Below, piece by piece: positions 1-7,099 of a stretch of DNA of 64,000 nucleotides (the first letter of the stretch is position 1; every line of letters starts with the position of its first letter). Both the position numbers and the translations under genes were made by a program. The stretch comes from CBFHMJ01 sp965656875 (GTDB taxonomy: Bacteria; Pseudomonadota; Gammaproteobacteria; Enterobacterales; Alteromonadaceae), in contig CBFHMJ010000041.1 in NCBI GenBank assembly GCA_965656875.1, positions 62,001 to 126,000 on the forward strand. Direction: 5' to 3'. The notes under the pieces were generated by a model that made no database searches, had not been told where the DNA came from, and worked only from the letters and a program-made list of their open reading frames with translations.

Positions 1-468
1 CCAACAGAATTTGGCGAGTTCGATTTAATTACATTCCAGGATACCATCGACAAACAAGTTCATTTTGCTCTGTGTAAAGGGGATGTAACGGCTGATGAGC
101 CGACGCTGGTACGTGTGCATCTTCAGAATACGCTGACTGATATTTTATGCACTGATCGCTCTGTGCATCGTAGTTTTACATTGCAATCAGCAATGCAACG
201 TATTCATCAGGATGGCGGAGTGTTGGTTTTACTGGGTAAGCAGGAATCAACGGAAGAGTTAATCCACAAAATTAAAGGATTTGAACAAGAAGATAAAGGT
301 GAGAAGTTGCCACCCGCTGCGTGGAAAGGAACATCACGAAATGTGGGGATCGGATCGCAAATTTTGGCTGATCTTGGCGTTAAACAAATGCGGTTACTGA
401 GTTCACCTAAAAATTATCATGCTCTGTCTGGCTTTGGGCTGGAAATTGTTGAGTATGTTGACCATTAA
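1..468 (+). CDS. ribB: 3,4-dihydroxy-2-butanone 4-phosphate synthase, RibBA/RibBX type, C-terminal part
   Basis: The reading frame is open from base 1, so the gene starts upstream of the window. What is visible is the GTP-cyclohydrolase-II-like C-terminal domain of a RibBA-type riboflavin enzyme: an early stretch reading EFDLITF, then PTLVRVH, then VGIGSQILADLGVKQMRLLS and a final GFGLEIVEYV. In active cyclohydrolase II the corresponding parts normally read YGIGAQIL and LLTNNPRK. Here they read NVGIGSQIL and LLSSPKNYH, so the GTP-binding part looks degenerate. This fits hybrid RibB proteins whose second domain has lost cyclohydrolase activity. The RibB half, which would make dihydroxybutanone phosphate for riboflavin, lies outside the window, so the name rests on the C-terminal domain only. 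Confidence 0.75.
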   Translation, partial: PTEFGEFDLITFQDTIDKQVHFALCKGDVTADEPTLVRVHLQNTLTDILCTDRSVHRSFTLQSAMQRIHQDGGVLVLLGKQESTEELIHKIKGFEQEDKGEKLPPAAWKGTSRNVGIGSQILADLGVKQMRLLSSPKNYHALSGFGLEIVEYVDH

Positions 469-491
469 TCTGATTTGCTCATAATTCAAAT

Positions 492-526
492 AAAAAAATG
501 CCGGTTCTGATACCGGTATTTTTTTA
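492..526 (+). terminator. Rho-independent terminator after ribB
   Basis: A 9-bp stem (AATGCCGGT / ACCGGTATT, one G-T pair) with a six-base loop is followed directly by a run of T. It lies 25 bases after the ribB stop codon. Confidence 0.85.
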
Positions 527-661
527 TTTACCGGATACTAATTTACTTTTCATTACATTCCTTAATCGTTAGAATTCATCGCTCATTTGATAATCGTTAC
601 TGGATGTTTCAGCGATTATAAACTGAATTCGTCACAATCGTCGGATATCAAAAAACCGGAA

Positions 662-691
662 TCCCGCGCTCTCGCATGTTTGCGATCGGGA
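662..691 (+). other. Leader hairpin upstream of the S9 peptidase
   Basis: Two nested inverted repeats, TCCCG/CGGGA and TCGCA/TGCGA, fold into one imperfect hairpin ending 24 bases before the start codon. It has no T-run and may simply be part of the 5' leader. Confidence 0.3.
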
Positions 692-715
692 GTTCATGAT
701 GAACTAAGGAAAACT

Positions 716-2650
716 ATGAAAAAGCTACTTGCTGTTGTCCTTGCGACAATGTCTTTTTTTTCTTTGGCAATGGCGCCAAAGGACTTCGCAACAAATAATA
801 CAACTCATGGTGTTAAAATCTCTCCAGATGGAACCAATCTTGGCATATTGAAAAGCATTCAGGGCAAACGTGTTGTTCTGATCGTAGATGCTAAAACATA
901 CGAAAGAAAACATGTCGTTATTTTTGGTGGGAAAGAAGAGGTTTTAGATTTTTACTGGGCCTCAGATGATCGGATTGTTGCTTCTATCGGTGAGCGAAAA
1001 GGCACACACGAAGCGTTACTGAATTATGGAGAATTATACGGTGTAAATGCCGATGGTTCGAAAGGTAAAGTACTATTTGGTTATCGTGCCGGTGGTGGTA
1101 ACGACCAGACTGGTAGCAGAGTTAAAAAGCAGAAAAACCTTCAGGCCTGGGGTTTTATGATTGACCCGTTACCTGAGGACGAAGATTTCGTCATGATCAA
1201 TGCGGTTCCAATGCAGGGCGAACTTTCTACAGTATACAAAATGAATATCCACTCAGGTAAAGTATCACGCGTAAAAAATGCTCCGTATGAAAACACGTCA
1301 TTTTTCACTAATACGGCTGGAGAGTTAGCGTTTGCAGTATCAGAAGATGAAGAAGGACGCGACTTTGTTTTTATGTTGGATGAAAACAAGGAATGGCAAG
1401 AGCAAAAATGGATTTCTAAAGATGTACGAACATTTAAAGTGCAGGGTGGATCACCAAATGGAGAATCCATTTATGTGCTAACGGATGCTGGCAACGATAT
1501 TACCGGATTATATAAATACAACCTGAAAGAGAAAACACACAAAAAAATCTTTGCTGACAAAGATGTTGATATTACCAACGCAGTAAAAAGTTATGACAAA
1601 CGACGAGTTTATGCCTTACGAATCGATCCCGGTTTTCCTACCTATTTAACCTTCTCTAAGTCTTCTGATGAAGCAAAAGTCTTTAAAAACATCCTGGCAT
1701 CTTTCCCTGGTCATCAGATTGCGATTACCAGTGGTACACGTGACAGTAAATTCTGGACAGTAAGAGTGAGCTCGGATACATCGCCTGGCATGTATTACTT
1801 GTTTGACAAAGAAGCCAATAAAATTTCGGGCTTATTTAAAGTAAAAGAAGGCCTTGATGCTAAAGCAATGTCTTATGTTGAACCGATCAACTTTAAATCC
1901 CGTGACGGTGCGGTGTTACATGGTTATTTAACTGGCATTGATTTACAGGCAAAGAAACCGGCGGCAAAGCCAATGGTTGTTTTAGTGCATGGCGGTCCAT
2001 TCGGTGTTCGCGATTACTGGGAGTATGATTCAGAAGTTCAGATGTTAGCTAATGAAGGTTATGCCGTATTACAGGTGAATTTCCGTGGTTCGGATGGTTA
2101 CGGTATTAACTATGAGACATCAGCCTATAAAGGTTGGGGTAGCATGATCCAGAATGACATTGTTGACGGTGTAAACTGGGCGATTAACAAAGGCTATGTT
2201 GATGATGGACGTGTTTGCATCATGGGAGGCAGCTTTGGCGGCTACTCAGCGGTAATGTCTGCTATTCAGCAACCCGATTTATTTAAGTGTGCTGTAGCAA
2301 ACGCAGGGGTCTACGATTTAGATTTGCTCAGTGATAAAGGGGAAAATGAAGGATATAGCTGGATTCGTACATACTTCAGAACAACAGTGGGCATGAAACC
2401 CGAGTTACTGAAAAAATATTCGCCTGTAAATCATGTTGAAAAGTTGAAAGCGCCCGTGTTCATCGCACATGGAAAACAAGATAGTGTTGCTGTTTTTGAG
2501 CATGCTACGTCGTTAAGAGACGAGCTTGACAAGCATGACAAAGAATATGAGTGGTTTGTAAAAGGTACTGAGTCACACGGATTCTTTAATGAAGATAATC
2601 GTGCTGAGTATTTTGAAAAAGTTGCCGCTTTTATTAAAAAGCATATTTAG
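716..2650 (+). CDS. Secreted S9 family (prolyl oligopeptidase-type) peptidase
   Basis: Predicted 644-residue serine peptidase of the S9 family (acylaminoacyl/dipeptidyl-peptidase type), likely exported and acting on short peptides. The start is the ATG at 716, which has an AAGGA ribosome site just upstream and opens a signal peptide (MKKLLAVVLATMSFFSLAMA). The same frame is open further upstream but has no support there. A beta-propeller-like region precedes the alpha/beta-hydrolase domain. That domain carries an HGGPFG oxyanion region, the nucleophile elbow GGSFGGYS (Ser506), Asp589 in HGKQDS and His621 in ESHGFF, giving a complete triad. It appears to be a single-gene transcript bounded by terminators on both sides. 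Exact substrate preference cannot be read from sequence. Confidence 0.9.
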   Translation: MKKLLAVVLATMSFFSLAMAPKDFATNNTTHGVKISPDGTNLGILKSIQGKRVVLIVDAKTYERKHVVIFGGKEEVLDFYWASDDRIVASIGERKGTHEALLNYGELYGVNADGSKGKVLFGYRAGGGNDQTGSRVKKQKNLQAWGFMIDPLPEDEDFVMINAVPMQGELSTVYKMNIHSGKVSRVKNAPYENTSFFTNTAGELAFAVSEDEEGRDFVFMLDENKEWQEQKWISKDVRTFKVQGGSPNGESIYVLTDAGNDITGLYKYNLKEKTHKKIFADKDVDITNAVKSYDKRRVYALRIDPGFPTYLTFSKSSDEAKVFKNILASFPGHQIAITSGTRDSKFWTVRVSSDTSPGMYYLFDKEANKISGLFKVKEGLDAKAMSYVEPINFKSRDGAVLHGYLTGIDLQAKKPAAKPMVVLVHGGPFGVRDYWEYDSEVQMLANEGYAVLQVNFRGSDGYGINYETSAYKGWGSMIQNDIVDGVNWAINKGYVDDGRVCIMGGSFGGYSAVMSAIQQPDLFKCAVANAGVYDLDLLSDKGENEGYSWIRTYFRTTVGMKPELLKKYSPVNHVEKLKAPVFIAHGKQDSVAVFEHATSLRDELDKHDKEYEWFVKGTESHGFFNEDNRAEYFEKVAAFIKKHI

Positions 2651-2671
2651 AAGAAGTACTTAATTTGACAT

Positions 2672-2704
2672 AAAAGAGCCTGATTATTCAGGCTCTTTTT
2701 TTTT
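2672..2704 (+). terminator. Terminator between the S9 peptidase and ibpA, probably bidirectional
   Basis: An AAAGAGCCTGA / TTCAGGCTCTTT stem with a three-base loop is followed by a long T-run on the plus strand. A shorter TTTT follows on the minus strand, so it can serve both converging genes. Confidence 0.9.
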
Positions 2705-2751
2705 GTTCGGGAGAATTATGATAGATAGTGTCAGAACGAGCTGGTCAGGGA

Positions 2752-3198
2752 TTAAGATTCCAGCAAGTTGCCGTTCGCTTTTCCATTAATCTGGATTTTG
2801 CGAGGCTTTAATGCTTCTGGCACTTCTCTTTCTAAATCAATGTATAACAGACCATGTTCCAACGCGGCGCCAATGACCTTTACGTGGTCGCCCAATTGGA
2901 ATTTGCGTTCAAAATTACGCTCAGCAATGCCCTGATATAAGAATTTTTTGTTCACATCTTTCGCTTTCTTCGTGCCTTTCACAACCAATGTGTTGTGTTC
3001 TGACTCAATATCTAATTCGTCTTCGGCAAATCCAGCAATTGCGATGGTGATTTGATATTTATCTTCGCTAACCTGCTCGATGTTGTATGGAGGATAAGAA
3101 GATTGTTTTTCATTACGGGAAGCTGCATCCATCAATGATGCAAGGTGATCGAAACCAATGAATGAACGGTAAAGTGGAGATAGATCGATATTACGCAT
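2752..3198 (-). CDS. ibpA: Small heat-shock protein, Hsp20/IbpA family
   Basis: A 148-residue alpha-crystallin-type chaperone that would hold unfolding proteins during heat or other stress. The N-terminus MRNIDLSPLYRSFIGFDHL is close to the classic IbpA opening, and the core contains YQITIAIAGFAEDELDI and a FERKFQL stretch. The ATG at 3198 is preferred. The AAGGG ribosome site is seven bases from it, but only one base from the in-frame ATG at 3204. Regulation is unusually clear: a sigma-32-like promoter and a ROSE-type thermometer hairpin that occludes the ribosome site both lie upstream (separate entries). Confidence 0.93.
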   Translation of the reverse strand: MRNIDLSPLYRSFIGFDHLASLMDAASRNEKQSSYPPYNIEQVSEDKYQITIAIAGFAEDELDIESEHNTLVVKGTKKAKDVNKKFLYQGIAERNFERKFQLGDHVKVIGAALEHGLLYIDLEREVPEALKPRKIQINGKANGNLLES

Positions 3199-3202
3199 AG
3201 TC

Positions 3203-3225
3203 ATACCCTTATTAGTAAGCAATAT
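3203..3225 (-). promoter_or_regulatory. ROSE-type RNA thermometer hairpin of ibpA
   Basis: On the minus-strand RNA the segment AUAUUGCUU pairs with AAGGGUAU across the loop ACUAAU. The UUGCU sequence pairs with the AGGG Shine-Dalgarno with its G bulged out (U-G, U-G, C-G, U-A). This is the diagnostic U(U/C)GCU arrangement of ROSE elements in front of ibpA-like genes. The helix also covers the upstream alternative AUG at 3204. Further upstream, AGGUC/GACCU and AACAGG/CCUGUU repeats in the leader (about 3247-3298) could form the accompanying hairpins. Seen in sequence; temperature response is inferred. Confidence 0.8.
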
Positions 3226-3298
3226 GTTTTTGAGTGTGCCTTTCAACTTGAACAGGCGATTTAATGTTTCAGGTCCCTTCAGCGGCGACCTGTTTAAA

Positions 3299-3330
3299 GA
3301 GATAAGGGCGGGCTTTTTATTTTCAAGGAA
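3299..3330 (-). promoter_or_regulatory. Sigma-32 (heat-shock) type promoter of ibpA
   Basis: Read on the minus strand, CCTTGAAA (3321-3328) is followed, after the usual spacer, by GCCCTTATC (3301-3309). This is close to the heat-shock consensus CTTGAA then CCCCATTTA. It would start a leader of roughly 90-100 bases before ibpA, long enough to hold the thermometer. Confidence 0.7.
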
Positions 3331-3375
3331 AAAAATAAAAAAAATTTTCCGGCGAGTTATTTAATCGCCGGAAAA
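3331..3375 (-). terminator. Terminator of tpx
   Basis: On the minus strand a perfect TTTTCCGGCGA / TCGCCGGAAAA stem is followed by a long T-rich run. It ends just before the ibpA promoter and separates the two tandem genes. Confidence 0.9.
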
Positions 3376-3392
3376 GGGCGTGATTTCAGTGT

Positions 3393-4025
3393 TTAGTCTG
3401 CTTGTTTATTTAAACTTGTGTGCTGTCCTGCAACAGTTCTGACAGCGTTCAGAGCTTTGTCATAATCCGGATGATTAGATAGTTGTTCGACAATTTCTTT
3501 ATAGCCGACAGTGCCATCTGGTTTAATGACCCAGATACTTCTTGCCAGAAGTCCCATATCAGTGATTAACATACCGTAACTTGCACCGAAGTTTCTCCAG
3601 ACAGAATCTGAAAGAACTTGTAACTTATCGACATTTTCAATCTGGCAAAAACGTTTTTGTGCAAAAGGTAAATCAGTACTGATGGTTAACATAACAACGT
3701 CATCCGGTAATTCAGCAACTGATTCGTTAAATCGTTTGGTTTGTAAGGAACAAACACCGGTATCAAGACTTGGAACAACACTGATCAATACTGTTTTTCC
3801 GGTGAAATTACTCAGATAGACAGGGCGGAACTTTTCGTCTATTACTTTAAAATCTGGTGCTTTATCACCGACATTGACAGTATTACCGGAAAGCAATACT
3901 TTTTTAGAGCCAACTGTGACTAAATCTGTTGTTTTAGGAAGCTCATCGCAGAAATTGGCTGCAAATCCAGATACACTCAGTGTGAGCAGAGCGGTAGTGC
4001 ATAACGCTTTGATTTGTCTTTTCAT
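3393..4025 (-). CDS. tpx: Thiol peroxidase Tpx with signal peptide
   Basis: A 210-residue atypical 2-Cys peroxiredoxin that reduces hydrogen peroxide and lipid peroxides with thioredoxin-like partners. The peroxidatic site PSLDTGVCSLQTKRF places Cys92, and the resolving Cys127 lies in KRFCQIENV, as in Tpx. A catalytic-site VGDKAPDF stretch is also present. Unlike the cytoplasmic E. coli enzyme (about 168 residues) it has about 40 extra N-terminal residues beginning MKRQIKALCTTALLTLSVSG. These look like a Sec signal followed by a short linker with one more Cys (Cys26). A periplasmic location is inferred; the reducing partner there is unknown. Confidence 0.9.
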   Translation of the reverse strand: MKRQIKALCTTALLTLSVSGFAANFCDELPKTTDLVTVGSKKVLLSGNTVNVGDKAPDFKVIDEKFRPVYLSNFTGKTVLISVVPSLDTGVCSLQTKRFNESVAELPDDVVMLTISTDLPFAQKRFCQIENVDKLQVLSDSVWRNFGASYGMLITDMGLLARSIWVIKPDGTVGYKEIVEQLSNHPDYDKALNAVRTVAGQHTSLNKQAD

Positions 4026-4211
4026 AAATCACCAAAAGTTAAGATCAGTAAATAGCCCTTGTATTGTACGTTGGTAGCTGTAGATTGGAACCTGGAATCG
4101 TAAAACTCATGTAAAGTTGCACGAATGAAAACTAGGCAAATTTTCAAATTATGAATAGAATATGCATTTGCACAGACTTCACTAACAAAAACTTATCTCG
4201 AGACATATCTG

Positions 4212-5216
4212 ATGGTTACACCTGTTTTAATATGTGACGACTCAAAGCTTGCCCGTAAACAGGTTGCTCGCTGTTTGCCTGAAGATTGGGATATAGAGGT
4301 TAATTTTGCAGAGAATGGCAAGGAAGCCGTTGAAATGATTAAAGAAAAAAAAGGCGAAGTCCTTTTTCTTGACCTCAATATGCCAGTAATGGACGGTTAT
4401 GAAGTTTTAGCGGCGATTCAAAAAGAGCAGCTGGATGTGATGACAATAGTCGTTTCCGGCGACATTCAACCTGAAGCTTACAAACGTGTTATTAAGCTTG
4501 GCGCGCTCGATTTTATAAAAAAACCAGTCGATAAAGATACGCTGGTTGAGGTATTAGATAAATTTGGTATCAAAGCCGATAAACGTCGAATAAGACCAAA
4601 ACCAACAGTCAGTGACGCACTATCTCCTGAGTTACGCGATGTTTTTCAGGAAATCACCAATGTAGCAATGGGGCAGGCCGGTTCTCTGCTTGCTCAGTCA
4701 CTGAAGGTTTTTGTTGAATTACCGATTCCTAACGTCAATGTGATGGAAGTCAGCGAACTGAATATGGCGTTACAGTCTATTGAGTCCAGCGAATCCATAT
4801 CTGGCGTGTGTCAGGGATTTATCGGAGGAGGCGTTTCTGGTGAAGCATTGTTGATTCTTAACGACAGTAGCTTTGTTGATATTGCCAATCTTCTACAATT
4901 CCAGGGGGATCTCAGTGATGACATTCAACTGGAGCTGTTAATGGATATCGGCAATATTCTGATTGGCGCGATATTAACCGGGCTGGCAGAACAGCTGCAA
5001 CTGACCTTTAGTCAGGGGCATCCGGTTGTGTTGGGTCAACACTGTAATGTGTCTGATTTGATTCGTACTAACGCCTCACGCTGGAAGAACACATTAACCC
5101 TCGAAGTTAGCTATGGCATTGAAAATTATAAAGTTGCTGTAGACTTGCTGTTAGTCTTTACCGAAGATTCGCTCGGTATTATGAAGAAAAAAGTCGCCTA
5201 TTTGTTGGAAGAATAA
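4212..5216 (+). CDS. Response regulator with CheC-like phosphatase domain
   Basis: 334 residues: a receiver domain (about 1-120, acidic pair Asp9/Asp10, phospho-acceptor Asp54 in FLDLNMPVMDG, Lys103/104 in FIKKP) joined to a CheC/CheX-like domain (about 135-330). CheC proteins dephosphorylate receivers through E-x-x-N motifs. The first is intact here (Glu147-Asn150 in EITNVAMGQAG). In the second the Glu is Asp (Asp245-Asn248 in MDIGNIL). It may therefore act on its own or another receiver's phospho-Asp. The gene ends three bases before the diguanylate cyclase start and the two are surely co-transcribed. The partner kinase is not visible here. Confidence 0.88.
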   Translation: MVTPVLICDDSKLARKQVARCLPEDWDIEVNFAENGKEAVEMIKEKKGEVLFLDLNMPVMDGYEVLAAIQKEQLDVMTIVVSGDIQPEAYKRVIKLGALDFIKKPVDKDTLVEVLDKFGIKADKRRIRPKPTVSDALSPELRDVFQEITNVAMGQAGSLLAQSLKVFVELPIPNVNVMEVSELNMALQSIESSESISGVCQGFIGGGVSGEALLILNDSSFVDIANLLQFQGDLSDDIQLELLMDIGNILIGAILTGLAEQLQLTFSQGHPVVLGQHCNVSDLIRTNASRWKNTLTLEVSYGIENYKVAVDLLLVFTEDSLGIMKKKVAYLLEE

Positions 5217-5219
5217 TTT

Positions 5220-6191
5220 ATGTCAGAACCGCAATTAGGATTGAGTGAAATCCATTGGATGATCGAAATGGTCCAGAACGTTGACGCTGGTCTGGTCGTA
5301 TTTGATCGTGATTTTAAAGTCCAGGTCTGGAATGGCTTTATGGAAAATCATAGTGGACTTACAGCAAGAGAAGTTCGGGGTAAGTTACTGTTTGATTTAT
5401 TGACTGAAGTTGATGAAGAGTGGTTTCGTCATAAAGCAGAGCCGGTTTTTAATCTAAGAAATCGAGCTTTTACCATTTGGGAACAGCGCAAGTATATTTT
5501 TAAATTCCGAAATTACCGTCCTATCACTGGATCGGCTGATTTTATGTATCAAAACGCCACATTTATCCCTCTGGCTGATACAACAGGTAACGTTCAGAAC
5601 GTTTGTTTAATCGTTTATGATGTGACAGACGTTGCTGTAAACAAGCAAGAGTTGGAAACCGCGAATAACGAACTGGCTCGCTTAAGCAGAACGGATCGTC
5701 TGACAGGACTTAATAACCGTGGACATTGGGAAGAGTGCCTGAAAACCGAATTTGGTCGAGGGCTGCGCCGAAATGGACAGGTAAGTTCATTATTAATGTT
5801 CGACATTGATCACTTTAAGCGTATTAACGACGGATTTGGTCATGCTGCGGGTGATCTGGCTATTCAGCATTGCGCAAATATTCTGGATAAGAATTTGAGA
5901 GAGACGGATATTGCGGGGCGTTACGGTGGTGAAGAATTTGCTGTTATTCTGATGGATACGACGAGTGAAGAAGCTAAGATTTTTGCTGAGCGCATTCGAA
6001 AGGCAATAGAAAGCAGTGGCGTTAATTACAACAGTGAAGAAATCAAATTTACGATCAGCGTGGGTATCGCTGAATTTTCTAATGACCTGAAGAGTCACAC
6101 TCGTTGGATTGCCGCTGCCGATTCGGCGTTATACCACTCAAAAGAAAATGGACGAAATCTGGTTTCTTTGTTCAAGCCAAAAACCAGCTGA
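5220..6191 (+). CDS. PAS-GGDEF diguanylate cyclase
   Basis: A 323-residue enzyme that should make cyclic di-GMP from two GTP. Residues 10-140 form a PAS sensor (DAGLVVFDRDFKVQVWNGF). Residues 155-315 form a GGDEF domain with the start motif RTDRLTGLNNR, the metal-binding FDIDHFKRIND and the active-site GGEEF (236-240). An inhibitory RxxD site (RETD, 227-230) lies the canonical five residues before GGEEF, so product feedback is expected. No transmembrane segment is seen. It follows the REC-CheC gene directly with a GGAAG ribosome site inside the previous gene's end, so the phospho-signal and the PAS ligand may converge on c-di-GMP output. Confidence 0.93.
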   Translation: MSEPQLGLSEIHWMIEMVQNVDAGLVVFDRDFKVQVWNGFMENHSGLTAREVRGKLLFDLLTEVDEEWFRHKAEPVFNLRNRAFTIWEQRKYIFKFRNYRPITGSADFMYQNATFIPLADTTGNVQNVCLIVYDVTDVAVNKQELETANNELARLSRTDRLTGLNNRGHWEECLKTEFGRGLRRNGQVSSLLMFDIDHFKRINDGFGHAAGDLAIQHCANILDKNLRETDIAGRYGGEEFAVILMDTTSEEAKIFAERIRKAIESSGVNYNSEEIKFTISVGIAEFSNDLKSHTRWIAAADSALYHSKENGRNLVSLFKPKTS

Positions 6192-6221
6192 ATAAGCGTT
6201 AAATAAAACGATCAATAAATG

Positions 6222-6256
6222 AAAAGGCCGATGTTTGAAAGCATCGGCCTTTTTTA
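6222..6256 (+). terminator. Terminator between the GGDEF gene and yhhN, probably bidirectional
   Basis: The stem AAAGGCCGATG / CATCGGCCTTT with an 8-base loop is followed by T-runs on the plus strand and by TTTTC on the minus strand. It serves the two converging genes. Confidence 0.88.
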
Positions 6257-6277
6257 TGGATTAAAAACAGCTTTCTG

Positions 6278-6913
6278 TCAGGTAAACGCGGAGTAAGCAA
6301 TACTCATTTGAGCTATGTAGTATGTAGACAGAATGATTGCCTGAGCGGCTTTAAAGGGCATTCGGAATTTATTGGCAGCCAGTACACCGTCAGACAGCAT
6401 AAAAAATCCGGCGCCAATCATAGCGGCTAGCGTAAATTGATCCGGCATGGCGAACCAAATTTCAGCAGCCAGAGACACCATAATAGTAATCGCCGCGACA
6501 TACACTGAAACAGGAATGGCCAATTTACCGAGTCCTGGCCATAACCAGGTATACATCGCGAGGCCAACCAGTGATACAACGATAAAAATAGTGGGTGTTG
6601 GTGGAAGATTAAGTTGAGTAAAAAATGCCGCAGAATAGATAAAGTGAGCGATTAGAAAGCTAACTAAACCTGCAATGAATTGCTGCCGTTTAAGCATCAG
6701 GAAGATATCACCAAATAAAGAGAAGACCAGACCTGCAACAATCAGATAGTGGTAAAGCTCGTTAAAACTGGCAAAGATAAAGACTGATGTTATCGTCAGT
6801 AATATGGTCAGTGGCTTGAAAATATAGCAAGCCGCGTAATTATTTTTGTAATCAAAGTGGATGTGTAGACAACCTGAAATCAGGATAGCTATAGCCAGTA
6901 AAGTCATGATCAT
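6278..6913 (-). CDS. YhhN/TMEM86 family lysoplasmalogenase-like membrane protein
   Basis: A 211-residue polytopic inner-membrane protein with about seven to eight hydrophobic helices. Family signatures are KPLTILL near the N-terminus, GLVFSLFGDIFLML in the middle and GAGFFMLSDGVLAANKF near the C-terminus, with the paired acidic residues in FGD and LSDG. Animal members hydrolyse the vinyl-ether bond of lysoplasmalogen. The bacterial substrate is not established, so this name is by family. The gene stands alone between a shared terminator and a 186-bp spacer. Confidence 0.82.
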   Translation of the reverse strand: MIMTLLAIAILISGCLHIHFDYKNNYAACYIFKPLTILLTITSVFIFASFNELYHYLIVAGLVFSLFGDIFLMLKRQQFIAGLVSFLIAHFIYSAAFFTQLNLPPTPTIFIVVSLVGLAMYTWLWPGLGKLAIPVSVYVAAITIMVSLAAEIWFAMPDQFTLAAMIGAGFFMLSDGVLAANKFRMPFKAAQAIILSTYYIAQMSIAYSAFT

Positions 6914-7039
6914 TCTTGTTCTTATTCAGTTAGTTAATTCATGTCGACAGATTGGGCGTAGCGGAGAATTCTAGCACTGGACGCATTCGATTACAGTATA
7001 ACCAAATGATTTTTAGAGTGTTTGGGTAGTCAATCAGAC

Positions 7040-7077
7040 AAAAAGATAGAAGCCAGATTATCGATCTGGCTGCTATC
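7040..7077 (-). terminator. Terminator of the prkA-yeaH-spoVR unit
   Basis: On the minus strand GATAG-AGCCAGA pairs with TCTGGCT-CTATC, with single mismatched bases in between, and TTTTTG follows. It lies just after the SpoVR-family stop codon. Confidence 0.8.
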
Positions 7078-7099
7078 TGATATTGATGAATCAATATGA

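Noticed and set aside
587..715. In-frame extension upstream of the S9 peptidase
   Set aside because: The start at 587 would put 43 residues before a clear signal peptide. The ATG at 716 has a proper AAGGA site and the upstream stretch contains a leader hairpin.
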